A stretch of 64,000 nt of DNA, taken from Phaseolus vulgaris (taxonomy: Eukaryota > Streptophyta > Magnoliopsida > Fabales > Fabaceae). Below are positions 39,064 to 51,995 of this stretch, one piece after another. The stretch covers positions 32,208,069-32,272,068 of the forward strand of contig NC_023758.2 in NCBI RefSeq assembly GCF_000499845.2, in the 5' to 3' direction. The stretch's first letter is position 1. Every line of letters begins with the position of its first letter. A program made the translations under genes and the position numbers. Under the pieces are notes generated by a model, which ran no database searches, was not told the origin of the DNA, and was given only the letters and a program-made list of their open reading frames with translations.

Positions 39064-40971
39064 AAATTTACTTTTATAAATGAATAATTAGAATATAAAT
39101 ATTCAAAGTTAATGAAATAAAATAAAATAAACATAATTTTTTGTTTATATATGTTTTATATTCAAATAATAATTAATTAAAATAAAATATCAAAATAATA
39201 AATAAAAGAAACATGATTTGTTTATATTTTTATATTTTATTTTAGTATATTTTTATGGTAAACTATATTTTTTTTATTTATTAAAATTTTGCAATTTTTT
39301 TTATTTTAATTTAAATTTGATTTTAAATTTTAAAATATATTTTCTAGATATATTAATATATAAATTTTTGTAATATTTTTTCTTTAATAAAAATAATTTA
39401 ACTTTTCATTTTTTTCCCTTTTCTTTCCTTTACTTCCTTTCTTGTTTGATTAGAAGAAGAATGAAAAAGAAAAAAAAAGTAAGTGAGATTGTTTAACTTA
39501 AGGATAAAAGAGTCTAGAGTGAATAAAAAATTAGTAGTAAATATGATTAATGTAATAAAATAGTTTGTTGGTGTATATAGTAAAAAAAATTAAATTCAAG
39601 TAAAAAATTACTATCTAATCTTAGTAACTAAAAAATGTATATATACTAAAATAATAATATGTGAAAATAATTACTTTATAAAATATTAAAAATTTAGATT
39701 AATTAATTAAATTTTAATTATTACTTAGATGATTTATTTTATTATAATATAAAAGCATATATATTAATAAAATATTAAATTTATTTATTTTATTTTATTT
39801 ATTTTTAACTATTTATTTTTTCCTAAAAAACATATATTAATAAATAAGTTAATATATTAAATTATTTTGCTTTATTTATAACTAATTATTTATTTGATCA
39901 TAATATAAAAATATATATTAATAAAATAATAATAGTATAATTATTAAAAAAACTATCAATTATATTTATAATTTAATTTAACGTTCATGTAGTAAAATAT
40001 TTAAAAGTATAATGAATCATATATATTTTTAATATGAAAGAAAACAATTACTATTCACTTTCTTCGTAAATACTTTCTAAATAGTGCAAAAAGTTGTCAT
40101 CGTTTTCCCGTAATTTATGTTTCGTTTTTCTAACTTTCACTCCTCCTTCTATCTGAATAAAGAGTGTATCTATATACACAAAAACAGGCTTAATCCAAAC
40201 CGTAACAATCATCAGGCATGGCAGAGGTCACACGTACTTTGTAGGGTTGGCATATTTATAGTGTTTACAATGCATGTTTCTAAAATATTAGCGTGGGTGA
40301 TATAATGTGAAGTATAAACCTAATTATTTGTGCAGTAATACTAGTTAAGTAGACGGTAATGTTGAGAGTTTGATGATGGTGATTGCAGAATGATTGTGCT
40401 GGTACTAGAGTTGTACTAGGAGTCCACTATTTGATGAGATAGTAACAGGGGGTAGTGGAGCACGAGGTAGTGTCATGGTATGGGACCAAATGTACCGCAA
40501 AACCCACATGCAGAACAAACCCACCACAACCCTTGCATTGGCATGAAACACAAATCAATTAACTCACGATGTGAGAGTTAGCTTCAGTCATCCCCACTTG
40601 CATTCTCTTTTCCAAAATGGATTCAGGTACCTTTCTCCTCTCAAAACAGATGTGACATAACAGCTAACAGCTAACACAATAATACATTATCCCATTTTCT
40701 TCATGACCACCATCTTGGTCTCTTCTCTTCACTTTAAGTTATGTTATTACATATCTATGATTGTGTGATAGAGTTATACAAGAACACTTATGAATGCTTA
40801 TGGATGTGAGTCTCATTTAAGAAAAATATTATTTCAAGTCTCTTTTTATTCATTCTGCTCTCCTTCTGTGGCTACAACCCCTTTATTTGCAATAATTTAC
40901 CCTATAGGTTAAGATATAAGCAAGTACAGTTACGTCTCTCCCCAGTTTTTTGATGTTGTAATCCAATCCAG
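39064..40971. other. AT-rich intergenic, 3' flank of CYP90C1
   Basis: To about 40060 the sequence is extremely AT-rich with no coding signal. From 40100 the composition becomes more balanced, and the last 400 bases probably include the CYP90C1 3' UTR. Confidence 0.4.
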
Positions 40972-43900
40972 TCAAGCGTTAATGGGTTCCAAGCTAATTG
41001 GGAGCTTCCTCTTCATCTTGACAGTTGGAAAGTAGATGATTTCATCCCTCTCAGCCACCCACCTGCATGGTAATTAAAACCAATTACTCACTAAAATAAT
41101 CGATCATGAATAAAGCAATTATACACATGTAATATTTGTCTGACCTGTAAGTAGTGACAAGATGGTGAAGGAAAATAGAGAGCTCTAGCCTGGAGAGTTC
41201 TAATCCAGGACATAATCTATGTCCACCGCCAAATGGGGTGAAGCTGTTGTTACCAGTCACAGCTCCAATTTTCTGCAACCAAATTGAGTGTTAGAATAGC
41301 TGCAGTAATTATGAACTAGTTAGTATTCCTTAATAAACATGATGAGATATGGCATTGGAAGTTCACCTCCCATCTCCATGGATCAAATTTAAAAGGGTTT
41401 TCATAGTTCTTCTCATCCATGTGAACCGAGGTAAGAGATGCCATGACACACCAGTGCTTCGGAATTAGGTACCCTGGATATGCAGAATGGCGAAACTGCA
41501 TGCATCAGAATTTTTTTTTCTCTATATGCATTATAGGAGGCCAACAATACCATTACCTCTTGTAAAGAACTCACCTTTAATTTCTATGTCATTGACCGAT
41601 TTCCTCCAAATGCCATTGACAATATTGGCCATTCTGAGAGTTTCGCTGATAACCTTTTAGAAAGGAAATAAAAGAAAAACAATGAACAAAAATGTCATAC
41701 GAAAAATCGTTATGCATTATTATCAGCTGATTTTGCATGTGGTAGCTAAACATTAGAGGCTCACATTTTGAGTAAATGGCAGTGACATGTATTCAGTCCA
41801 TGAATAATCTTCTGAGCAATTAGTCTTCAGCCTCTTCAGTTCCATGTTCTCCTCCTGATAAGAAAATGGAATAAAATTAGCTTAACCAAATATAAAACTT
41901 CCTTCCAAACATTAGCAAAATACTTTAGCCAATTTACTAACTTCAGGGTTCGCTGGTGAATGTTGTCAGAATAGACTTGTTTGAGTTACCTCATGTGAAA
42001 TATGGAAATACTATTTAATAATTAATTCTGTGAAAATACCATAAATGAAAAATACCAGCTTTCAATTTTTGAAACGTCGGTTCGTTCTCAGTACCCTCCC
42101 AAAAGTGAAGGGTACGTGCAGGGAATTCATAAACAGAAAAAAAAAAAAATTATTCATGGGCACTCATACGCTAGTATAGACCCAGAGAGAAAGGTACAAA
42201 AAGCCGTAGGGAAATGATAAGTAAGTTGACAAAAAGAAGGATAAAAAAATGTGAATGAAGTACTATAGTACTACAATTTATATGTGGCAATTGGCAACGC
42301 TGGGGATGGAGTACTCAACAAGGGTTCACATGTCGGCATCGAAGAAAAGGAGAGAATAAGTATTCATGAATTTAATTAAAATGGATTAACAGTGTAAATT
42401 TGTACAGTGTCATTCAATACCTGATATGATTCTCAACTTTAGAATAATTGTTTTAGAAACTATATTTCATATTTCATTTTAGAAACTAAGTACAATATGT
42501 CAATCACTTTTAAGTTTTTTCGTTGAAACTGTGTTAATGTGACATGCAGTAGATGGGTCCTTTGCGGCAGAAATTCAATTAATGGAGCTATTTTTCAGCC
42601 GTTGATGCACTCTCACACTATGTGAGGCCCACACTCCCTCGTGTGCGTTTTATAGGGCTGATTTGGAAAGCGACTTCTTAGTCAAGTTAAAAACCATTCT
42701 AGGGCATAGCTCTCACAAAACCAAAAAACTTCCCAATGTAACATCCTATGTCAATTATTTAAGAGAGAAGATAATATAGCTTACTATAGCAGATCACACC
42801 CAAAACTTTTATTTGTCGTTCACCATAAAACTGGCTGGAATTTTGTTTCAGAAATCGATGTTTTAATCGTGATGGGATCAAACAGATACTAATATAGGAT
42901 GAAACATATAAAAAAAGGTAGAATCTGAATCTGGTTGAAATTTAACAAATTTTTTACCTACAGAAACCTTGCTAGCTTCCTAAATAATTGTCATGGTATG
43001 TTAAATGGGAATTTGGTTTTTGGTTTAACCAGAAAATCCGGGTCCACACCAAAGTGGACCACCCTTGGTAGGGACTCAAACCAATCTTCAGTCGCAACTA
43101 CCAACTGTTTCCGTTCCGTTCGACAAGTAAAATAAAATGTTTCATTTTATCATAGTATCATAGCTTTCCCTTGCTATAGCATCATAGTAAAATTTTATTT
43201 ACGTATATATTATTGATTTTGAAGGAACCTGAAGTTTAGATAGAGCGAGAGGGGAGTCAGTGAGGAACTTGATGGCCATGGTCATAGCTGTAGGAAGTGT
43301 TTCCTCCCCTGGTATCATCATCTCTATGATGTTTTGGCTAATCATTTCAGGACTCAAGCCTGCGCTTGAGCTGGAGTCACCCTTATCCCGTAATAGTGCG
43401 TCCAATACATCATTCACTGCATTACCTTCCTCATCTCCATTGTTATCTCTCATCAGCTTCTTCCTCTCCTCTACTATCTTCCTCACCATCTTCACCATCC
43501 TATCTTTCGACTGCACAATTCACACACATAAGTACATAACAAAAGTAAAACTTTATTATAAATTTTTTCTTATATAGATTACAGATAAGACGTATTCCCT
43601 TTATAACTTAATGACATACTAGGTTAATAATATAAAAAATGAGTTTTTTAGACGTATGCTGTCAAGATAAAAGTCTTACACAATTAGCCAATCAAAAACA
43701 ACTTTTTTATGACTTTTGAGATAAATATTACAACATTCTGATAGGTTAAAAACATAGTATAAAAAGCTTTTGAGCCGTCATGTATATATGTATTAATTTA
43801 TTCTATAAACATAGAACAATAACAGAAGTAATATAGTTAGGTATAGTTTATGGGACCTGCAAGGATTTATATAGTCTTGTTCCCGGAAATTTGAGGGGTA

Positions 43901-46606
43901 AACAAATCAACCCTTTAATGAATTCTGCAAATTCTCTATACAGGAAGTCCAATTCTTCACCGGGACCAACGCTCATCAGAACTTTGACCAAAACAGGAAA
44001 TGTAATCTGATATACACGCACAAAGGAAAAGGTTGAAGCGAGAGAAAAGTAAGGGATAAGGAAAGAAGGGCTAGAGAAAATAATGAAAAAGAAAAAAAAC
44101 CCTTTTGAGTTGATCTTGAACGTATATTGGTTGGTGGGGCGTCCAAGAAGCGAAGCACTGTTTGACAGTGTGTTCAATGTCTCTGGTGATTCGAGCTTTG
44201 AATTGTGGGGATCGGAGAAACCCTGCGATGAGTGTGTGCACTTTCTTATGCATGGTCCCGTTCATTTTGAGTATGGATTGTTCTCCCATCAATTCTCTAA
44301 TCGATTTTGGATAAGCAGGGACGAAGTTGGCCTGGTGGTTCTGCAGAACCACCTTGTTCACGTCCTGGTCAGTCGATATTATGACATTGCTTCCCAAAAT
44401 GCATGTCTTGAACACATTCCCGTACCTATACACACAAAAGAAAATGATTATATAATATAAACACCTTGTTACTTTTTCTGAGTTTTGTTGCAGTATTTAT
44501 TAAGGGAAGGCTAAGAATGTATATGTATAGTTGCTGCTCATAGATACAGTGGCAGGGAGGGATCAAAATATATCACATTCCCTTCCACACAGTTCAAGAG
44601 GCAATCTACTCTAGCTAGTTGTAGTTACTGCAGAAGCAGGCTTTTTCTGCTCTTTCTTCTTCCAAAATGTGTGCCCTTATCTCTTAAGAATGAGGCTATG
44701 TGAGCGCAAGCAGGACCACAAGGGGGTAGACATTTATTATTAGATCACGGGGGTGCATTGATAACGCTAATTCAATTGATTTTTAGAAGTTAGCATAAAC
44801 AAGGAGCACTATTTTCAATCTCGTTCTTCTTTAAAACTCACCTTTCTCCAGTCACTTATAGCAGTTAAATTTACATAAAAATATGAGTGTGTTTCCTCTC
44901 CATCGTTCAAAAATTCTAGTACGAGAAAGACAAGCAAAATGATTGATAAATGTGTCAAAATTTTGAACTCAATGTGCTTTTTTTTTTCCTGAAAACTTGT
45001 AATACTAGAGAAGGTATACAAACACAACAACGATACTGTGGAGTATTATTTTTTACTAACTCATTTTCCAAATTTAAAGGAAACCAAATCCTGTTTCGTT
45101 CCTTCGTTTCATGATCCATTCCAAACTAAGTAATGGACCCAATACACTCTTTTCCGTCCCCTCTTGTTCTTTCTTCTCTCACCCGTAACGAACAAAGCTA
45201 AATATAGATACATTTCTCAGTAAAAACACAAAGCTTAGTCCAAGTGAGCCCGTATTCCCAAGTATCACTCATTTGTTGAATTTAATACAAGAGGGTGCCA
45301 ATAAAAAACATAAAACATAAGAACTTAACTTTTAAAAACTAAAAACTGCAAAGTAAATCAATTAGATACAAGTTGCTTAAATTTTTCACTAAATGGATGT
45401 TTGAAAACCAAATTTTCTAAAAAGTTTACTTATTTTCTTCAAAAAAAAGTTTCTGTCAAAGCCTCAAACAATAATTTTTTATTTATGTAATTTTATGAAT
45501 ATTTTTATAGTATTTTAAAATTTTAAATTTAACCCTTAACATTTATCTATATTATTATTATTTTAAGATAAAAGTATTTACTTTTCTGTTAAAAAAAAGG
45601 TTGTTCAATTAAAAAAAACTAAAACCAGGAAAAAAAATTGAAATAGAGAAAGATCATTTGCCCTCCTAAAAAATGCTAAAGTTAGGGAGAATTTTATTTT
45701 TTTTTAAATGAGAAAAAACATCTATCCAATCTCTCACCTATTTCTATCTTTTGTAAAGCACATATTATGAAAACATTCTGAAAATCTAATATTTTTGAAT
45801 AAGAAATTGACAGAAAATAGTACGAAATCATTTTATATCTTTTAAAAAAATGGAACAGATTAGGGGAGAAAATTGTGTAAAGCAACTGAAATCGAAAATG
45901 TTAATTAAGGGAAACAATAGTCCATCACCATCACTTGAACTAATAGTCCTTAACTAACATGTGGGCCAGGAGGACAAAATTGTGAGCAACACATGCGAAC
46001 ATCGTAAAGGAGCTTAGACATCTTAAAAAATTGGGCCTTCACAAGGAATAGACAACTAGAGAGGAACATCATATGGTTCCGGTGGACAAAAAAAACTTGT
46101 GCGGCTTCGATTCATTTTTTTCGTTATTTCATATGTGTGTGTGTACGCAATAACATTCCAAAGAACATTCACTTTGGAAAATTGACAAATGGATGAGGAT
46201 GCATGCTAGATAGGCATGCACAGAAGAAGAAAAAAGCATTGGAATTTTGAAAGCATATTAGATAGACATGCATGTCACTGGTGTCGTGGAAAATGAAAGG
46301 ATGAAAATGGAAAAAGCAAAAGAAAGTTAGCAGAAATAAAATTGATCCACATATATGTATATAGCCATGTGTGGTGGGGATAGAAGCTTACAAAGACTTG
46401 CGTTTTTCCAAGAAGGTGACAGGGTTTGAGGTGTAGCCAGAAGCAATGAAATCAAGGGTCTCTCCGAGTAAAGGCCAACCTGAGTTCCCTTTTGGGATTT
46501 TCCCTTTTCCCACCGTCTTCTCATCATTCTTCTTCCCATATAGTAGAATCCACCAACTCATCACCAACATCCCCATCACAACACACACCCCTATCATCCA
46601 TTCCAT
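40972..46606 (-). CDS. CYP90C1: Cytochrome P450 CYP90C1 (ROTUNDIFOLIA3), brassinosteroid C-23 hydroxylase
   Basis: An ER-bound P450 that hydroxylates C-23 of brassinosteroid precursors, with roles in leaf and petal elongation. Nine exons join in frame: 46606-46392, 44425-44101, 44006-43857, 43510-43229, 41854-41765, 41653-41575, 41473-41367, 41272-41145 and 41062-40972, giving 488 aa. The N-terminus [19 protein letters not shown] is the membrane anchor, then the proline/glycine hinge [18 protein letters not shown]. The I-helix motif is GEET (298-301, in [14 protein letters not shown]), ExxR is Glu358-Arg361, and the heme Cys is 437 in [17 protein letters not shown]-like, [37 protein letters not shown] and INGIWRK-like stretches match CYP90C1 over CYP90D1 (which reads GHDS in the I-helix). 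All junctions are GT-AG. Introns 1 (about 2 kb) and 4 (about 1.4 kb) are long but hold no recognisable element. Confidence 0.95.
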
Positions 46607-47440
46607 ACTCTCTTTAACTTCTCCTCACAACTCTTAACCAGATACACTTCTCTGATGCAGCTAGATGCTTTGTTGCACTTGCTCAAAAAGAGAGGGAGAA
46701 AGAAAGGTTAAATGGTTGGGTGAAGGAGAAACTTGTTTTTGTCCTTCCCTTGGGAGAGAGAGAGAAGAGAGAAGAGAAGAGAAGAGAAGAGAAGAAAAGA
46801 GAAGAAAAGGGAAATGGATAGTGAAAAGTGAAAATTTAGGGCTGAAAAACAATCATTTATTGAGATGGCCATATTGGGTTCACCTAATGCACCACGCTAG
46901 TGTATTCTGTCTTCACTCAATTGAGACGGATATTACCCTCATGTTCCACCCACCCATGCCATTACTACCTTACTCTCTCACTCCCTAATTATTTCTTTTA
47001 AGGAAACATTAATTATTCTTCAAAACTTAAACCCAATTATCTATTTTTTAACTAATTTATTAAATAATAAAAGGACTGAGACTATGCACATCTGGCAAAC
47101 TTAGAACTTTCGATATCATGTATTTAATGTTTGACGTAAAATGAGGAAAACGGAATAAATATGGTATTATTAAGTTTTTACAGGATTTAACGTTCTTGTT
47201 AATTTTTTAATTAGTAATGTTTTTTAATCATTCTTCATCATTATCTTTTTGTTCTGCTTCATCGAGTAATATCGTGTCAGAGACGGACGTAGGCTAGTAG
47301 GAGTTGGGGCCAAGGTCCACCTCAACCTTTAATTAACTTTTTAATACAAAATTATTTGTATTTAATGAATTATAATTCTGTAGTAATAATATTTAAATTA
47401 ATATATTTTCTGATTTTAAAAAGTATTATTTTTCATTATT
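46607..47440. other. CYP90C1 upstream region with GA-rich tract
   Basis: 46743-46808 is a purine-rich array of 'gaagagaagagaagagaaga' type (CT-rich on the coding strand) that probably lies in the 5' leader or proximal promoter. Farther out the sequence is AT-rich with no gene. Confidence 0.5.
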
Positions 47441-47795
47441 AAATAAAAATTAATTTTAAACATATAAAAATTAGTTAATATATTAACTAATAATTTGATA
47501 TTAAAAAATTAAAAAAATATTAATATCTAAAATATTTTTTATTAATAAAAATTTATAAATTAATATTTAATTAACTAGATCTAATTATTAATTAATTTAA
47601 ATTTAAATTTTTAAACTTAATAATTAAAACGTTGGTATTGGTAGTTAATTAATATTAATTTATATTTTTTTATTAATAACGGATCTACTTTAAATATTAT
47701 ATTATTTTTTTTATTTTTTAAATAATATTTAATTTAATTAATATAATAATTAATTATATTTTTAAAAAAATTAATTTTCATTTAATAATATTTTT
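47440..47795. mobile_element. Palindromic MITE-like element (copy 2)
   Basis: Imperfect long inverted repeat. The left arm near 47444-47490 (attaaataaaaattaatttt, ttagttaatatattaa) matches the reverse complement of the right arm near 47735-47790. The centre contains 'ggtattggtagttaatt'. It shares the AT-rich hairpin design and the 'tagct/tagtt-aatta' centre with the copies at 25.9 and 48.1 kb. Ends approximate. Confidence 0.5.
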
Positions 47796-48074
47796 GAACT
47801 ATTTATTTTATATTTCTCTTTATTTATTTGAGCAAATCCATGACATTGACATTATTATCTTACTTCTCTCTTTAAGACTTTTTATTCTGTGTAATGTGTA
47901 ATAATGATCAATTAATGTATCTATCATGCATATTTAAACAAGTTTAGCAAAGTAATTAAAATATTTAATGCTTTATTTGAAATAAGGAAATTGATAGTTA
48001 ATATCAAATTAAAGATAAAATTAAAATTATATATATTTTACAAACATTACAATAAAATCATGAAATAGAAATCG

Positions 48075-48390
48075 ATTTTAGAGACCAAAAATAATTAGTT
48101 ATCATAGTGATTAAATTAAATATCATTTTAGTGATTATATAAATTTTTAATTTTTAAATTAGTTTTTATTATTATTAAATGGTTTCTAAATTGATATCTA
48201 ATTAGCAACTAAGGTTTTTTCTACCAAATTTAGAATCTAAATAATTGTTAGTTAAAACCTTGGTAGCTAATTAGATACTAATTTAAAAACTATTTAACAA
48301 TAAAAGAAATTAATTTAAATTTTTTTTTAATTTTTAAAATTGTCTCTAATTTAATTACTATTACAATTTATTATTTTTTATAATTTGATA
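48075..48390. mobile_element. Palindromic MITE-like element (copy 3)
   Basis: The clearest of the three hairpins. The inner left arm reads 'atctaattagcaactaaggt' and the inner right arm, reverse complemented, 'atctaattagctaccaaggt'. Flanking them, 'attaaatggtttctaaattg' matches 'gttaaatagtttttaaatta', and the similarity extends outward for about 130 bases on each side. About 55 bases separate the inner arms. No coding capacity. Confidence 0.65.
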
Positions 48391-48859
48391 ATTTTTTTTC
48401 GAGAAAAGTTATTGAAATACTAAAACGGCTTATATATCTTTCTCAATCAGTTTTAAACTATAAAATGATTTTTAATTTATTTTACTCTCTCAAGTGTTCT
48501 GTAATTAAAATCTGGATAAACTATATTTTCATTTATTTGTTAAAAAACTTTAAAAACCACTTTTAAATTTTAAATAATTTTTTAATTAATTTTACTAATT
48601 TACTATTTGTAATTATTGTTTTTATACGATAGACGTTACTTTGAAAACTTCAAATTAACCCTATGCAGTTTGTAATCAAATTGGTCACTCAACTATTGTT
48701 CACCATTGTTTTTGTTACTCGCATATATATTATTAGAATGTTTGCTCAACCCTCTCAACCTTTTTTAACCCAACAACTTCACTCAATGTTAGTATTTTTT
48801 AAACAATATTTTATTTTTAATAGAATGCAAATATTAATACTTACACAAAAACTAATTTT

Positions 48860-49334
48860 TGGAAGGAGCTAGAAAATAACTTTAGAATACAAGTGATATA
48901 TTTTAAATAACACCTGAATATTTTATTATTAAATAAAAAGATCATATAATAGAAAATTTAGTTATTTAGGTTTCATTTTAAAATAATCACCATCTTTCTA
49001 TAAGTTTTTTTTTTTCTTCTCCATTCTCTCTAAGATTATAATCTTCTCTAATAAGTTTGACGATCGGAGTTCACCATTAGACTTGTGACAATGAGGTCTA
49101 AAAGACTATTTGATCAGAATCTCTGATAGAGTAAGTTCATTTTTGTTCTTCTCTTTAAGTCAAATTTTGAACTTTTTAGGTTGTATCTGTCTATACTTTG
49201 CATGTGACTCTTTTAGCTTCAGGGTGAATCTCTGTTAGCTTAGGGTCCTAGTGATATAATTATATTTTTTATCAGGACTCTGTGGTGCAGGTTAATTACC
49301 TTTAATCTTTTAGTAGATTTGGAGCTCTTAGTGA
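48860..49334 (+). mobile_element. Old solo LTR, left part (475 bp)
   Basis: It begins TGGAAGGAGC, matching the TGTAAGGATC start of the intact related LTR at 49690, and is preceded by ATTTT (48855-48859). It aligns with 49690-50170 throughout, with shared words such as 'acacctgaatattttattat', 'cagaatctctgatagagtaa' and 'gatttggagctcttag'. It stops at 49334, where a CACTA transposon has inserted. Its right part resumes near 53268 and ends at 56334 with the same ATTTT duplication. The LTR TATA box has decayed to TATAATAG. Confidence 0.8.
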
Positions 49335-49689
49335 CACTACTACAAAAAAGTTCTTTAACAACGATTAAAAAGACATATAAAAATGGTTGTGGAAGCGTCG
49401 TTATTGCGGGTGTCATTATAAATCAGTTGTTTATAACGATAGTTCTAGAATAGTCGTTACAAAACTACATTAACGACACATGTAAAAATTGTCATTCTAT
49501 CAAATAAATGAAAAAAAAAAACACTTATAATGACGGTTCTAGTATGGAACTGTTGTTGTAAGTGCTTTTGGCTGGCTTTTAAAGACAGTTCCAATGGGAA
49601 CTGTCGTTATAAGTGTATTTTTTAAAAAAATGTTTTATTATTATATACTCACTCTAATCCTACATAAAATATCAAATTTCCATAACAAT

Positions 49690-51995
49690 TGTAAGGATCG
49701 AGAAAAATAGTCTTAGAGTAGAAGTGGTAAAATTAAAATGACACCTGAATATTTTATTATTAAATTTAAAAGAGCATATAAATAGAAATTATGTTATTCA
49801 AGTCTCATTTTAAAAAGAACTACCATCTCTCTAGAAATTTCTTTTCCTTTCCTCTCTCTTCTCTCTAAGATTCTGACTTCCTCGTTTATCAGTTCGACGA
49901 TCAGAGTCCACCATCAGACTCCTGGCAGTGAGTACTACAAGACTGCCCGATCAGAATCTCTGATAGAGTAAGTTCATTTTTGCTTTTCTCTTTGAGTCAA
50001 ATTTTGAATTTGTTAGGTTGTTTTTGTCTTTGCTTTGCATGTGACCTTTTTAACTTCAGGGTGGTTAATCTCTGTTAGCTCAGGGGCCTAATGATATAAT
50101 TAGATTTTTTATTAGGACTTTGTGGTGCAGATTATGTTACCTTTAAGTTCCTGGTGGATTTGGAGCTCTTAGCGAGTATATGCTAAATTTCAGGTAAGGG
50201 AAGCTAACCTTAACTTCTAATAGAACACTAGTCTAGAAGATCTAGATGTGGGGGGTGACGTGGTCACCAGTCTCAAACTTTCTTCCAGGATTGTTTGTTT
50301 TAAATATATTAGAAATTGACTGAGATTTAAATGTGAAATTTGATATATGGTTGTTGTTATACAATTTTAATGTTGTTGAGTATTGGATTGTTTGATGTGG
50401 ATTGAGAGAAATTTTCAGCTATAGCATGGACTTTGTTATTTCTGGGTGCTCTCTGGTGTTATTTAGATCAAATTAAACTCTTTTCGATCAATCCAAATTT
50501 CTTGGATGCTCTCTGGTGTGATTTAGATCAAACAAAACTCTTTTCAATCAATCCAAATTTCCTGGGTGCTCTCTAGTGTGATTTAGATCAAACTAAACTC
50601 TTTTCGATCAATCCAAATTTCCTAGGTGCTCTCTGGTGTGATTTAGATCAAACTAAACTCTTTTCGATCAATCCAAATTTCTTGGGTGCTCTTTGGTGTG
50701 ATTTAGATCAAACTAAACTCTTTTCGATCAATCCAAATTTCCTGGGTGCTCTCTGGTGTGATTTAGATCAAACTAAACTGTTTTTGATCAATCCAAATTT
50801 ACTGGGTACTCTCTGGTGTCATTTAGATCAAACTAAACTATTTTCGTTCAATCCAAATTTCCTGGGTGCTCTCTGGTGTAATTTAGATCAAACTAAAATA
50901 TTTTCGATCAATCCAAAAGTACTAGATGCACTTTGGTGTCATTTAGCTCACACTAAAATATTTTCAATCAATCCAATTATGTATACACATATAGATATTA
51001 CTATTATTATTATTTTAGCATAGTTTATTTTGGATTATTATTGTTAAATAACTTTTTGGATATATTTGGATTGTTAGAAAGTTTAAATTATATGTTATGA
51101 TTGAATGGTGTATTGATGTGTTAAATGAAGTGTACAATGATGTGAAAGTAAGATCAAGACATAGTATTTTCAGAAAAGGAAATACCATGGTGAGATTGTT
51201 GTTAGGGTGTATTGATCTGTCAAGCCCGTAATGAGACATCCTGACTCTACTGATATAATGGAATCACATAGATGAAGTTATTCAGTTGTGAGAGTTGATG
51301 TAGGTTCATTTGACTTTGTTTGGGGTTTGAAATATAATCTAGTCTTTCAGGTCATATGAATTTACCCTGTCATATGAGTGAATGAGATGATGAGATACTA
51401 AGATAATTATGCGCATGGCTGTGTGGATTTCACAGCAGTAGTATGACAGGTGCAGGTCTCAGGATTCTAAATTCAATACATGAGTCTTCCGGAAGTAGAG
51501 TCAAGTGTCTATGTGAGATGAGTCAGTGGAAGTCTGACATGTGAAAGATGAATATTGAATTTTAATAGACACTTGATGATTTGAGAATTTGTATGAGACT
51601 TGAGGATTTGAGAATTTATATGAGACTTGATGATTTATGTTTTAAAAATTTCAAATTGAAATTTTATAGAATTTTGTTTTATATAGCTAGCTTACCCTGT
51701 TATTTGTTTGTGTTGTTTCTTTATCTGTGATGATCGTGTATTTACACGGGAGCAGATGATGTTACAGGTGATAGAGCTCCTTAGTGAGAAGCTGGATGAT
51801 GAAATTAGTTTATTTGAAATTTGACTATTTGTTTTAGATTTATGTAGATATTTAAAAGTCTTATGAAGAGAAATATGTCTTGAAATATTTTAAGAAAGGG
51901 TTGTGGACATATTTGTATTATGTTTATATATTCATTTTAATATTTTATATAGATTATAGTTTTTTTTAGATGTGGAAAAATATAGGGATGTTACA
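49690..51995 (+). mobile_element. Solo LTR, 2306 bp, target duplication ACAAT
   Basis: It begins TGTAAGGATC and ends GGGATGTTACA, flanked on both sides by ACAAT (49685-49689 and 51996-52000). It has a TATA box (TATAAATA, 49777-49784) and no internal genes, so it is a complete solo LTR, probably gypsy given the size and the GGGATGTTACA end. A 60-bp minisatellite occupies 50446-50978. The LTR sits inside the CACTA element, which itself sits inside an older copy of this same LTR family. Confidence 0.9.
50446..50978 (+). repeat. 60-bp minisatellite, nine copies
   Basis: The unit begins 'atttagatcaaactaaactc' and recurs at exactly 60-base spacing from 50461 to 50941. The last two copies are the most diverged. 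Because 60 is a multiple of three, the last part reads as an open frame (50682-51023) repeating LGALWCDLDQTKLFSINPN. The array is absent from the corresponding part of the older LTR copy, so it arose or expanded in this lineage. Confidence 0.97.

Noticed and set aside
44083..44460. 125-codon plus-strand open frame
   Set aside because: Antisense shadow of CYP90C1 exon 2.
50682..51023. 113-codon open frame read as a repeat protein
   Set aside because: It is simply the 60-bp minisatellite read in frame inside a solo LTR. There is no promoter-linked start, no flanking exon, and the frame begins in the middle of the array.
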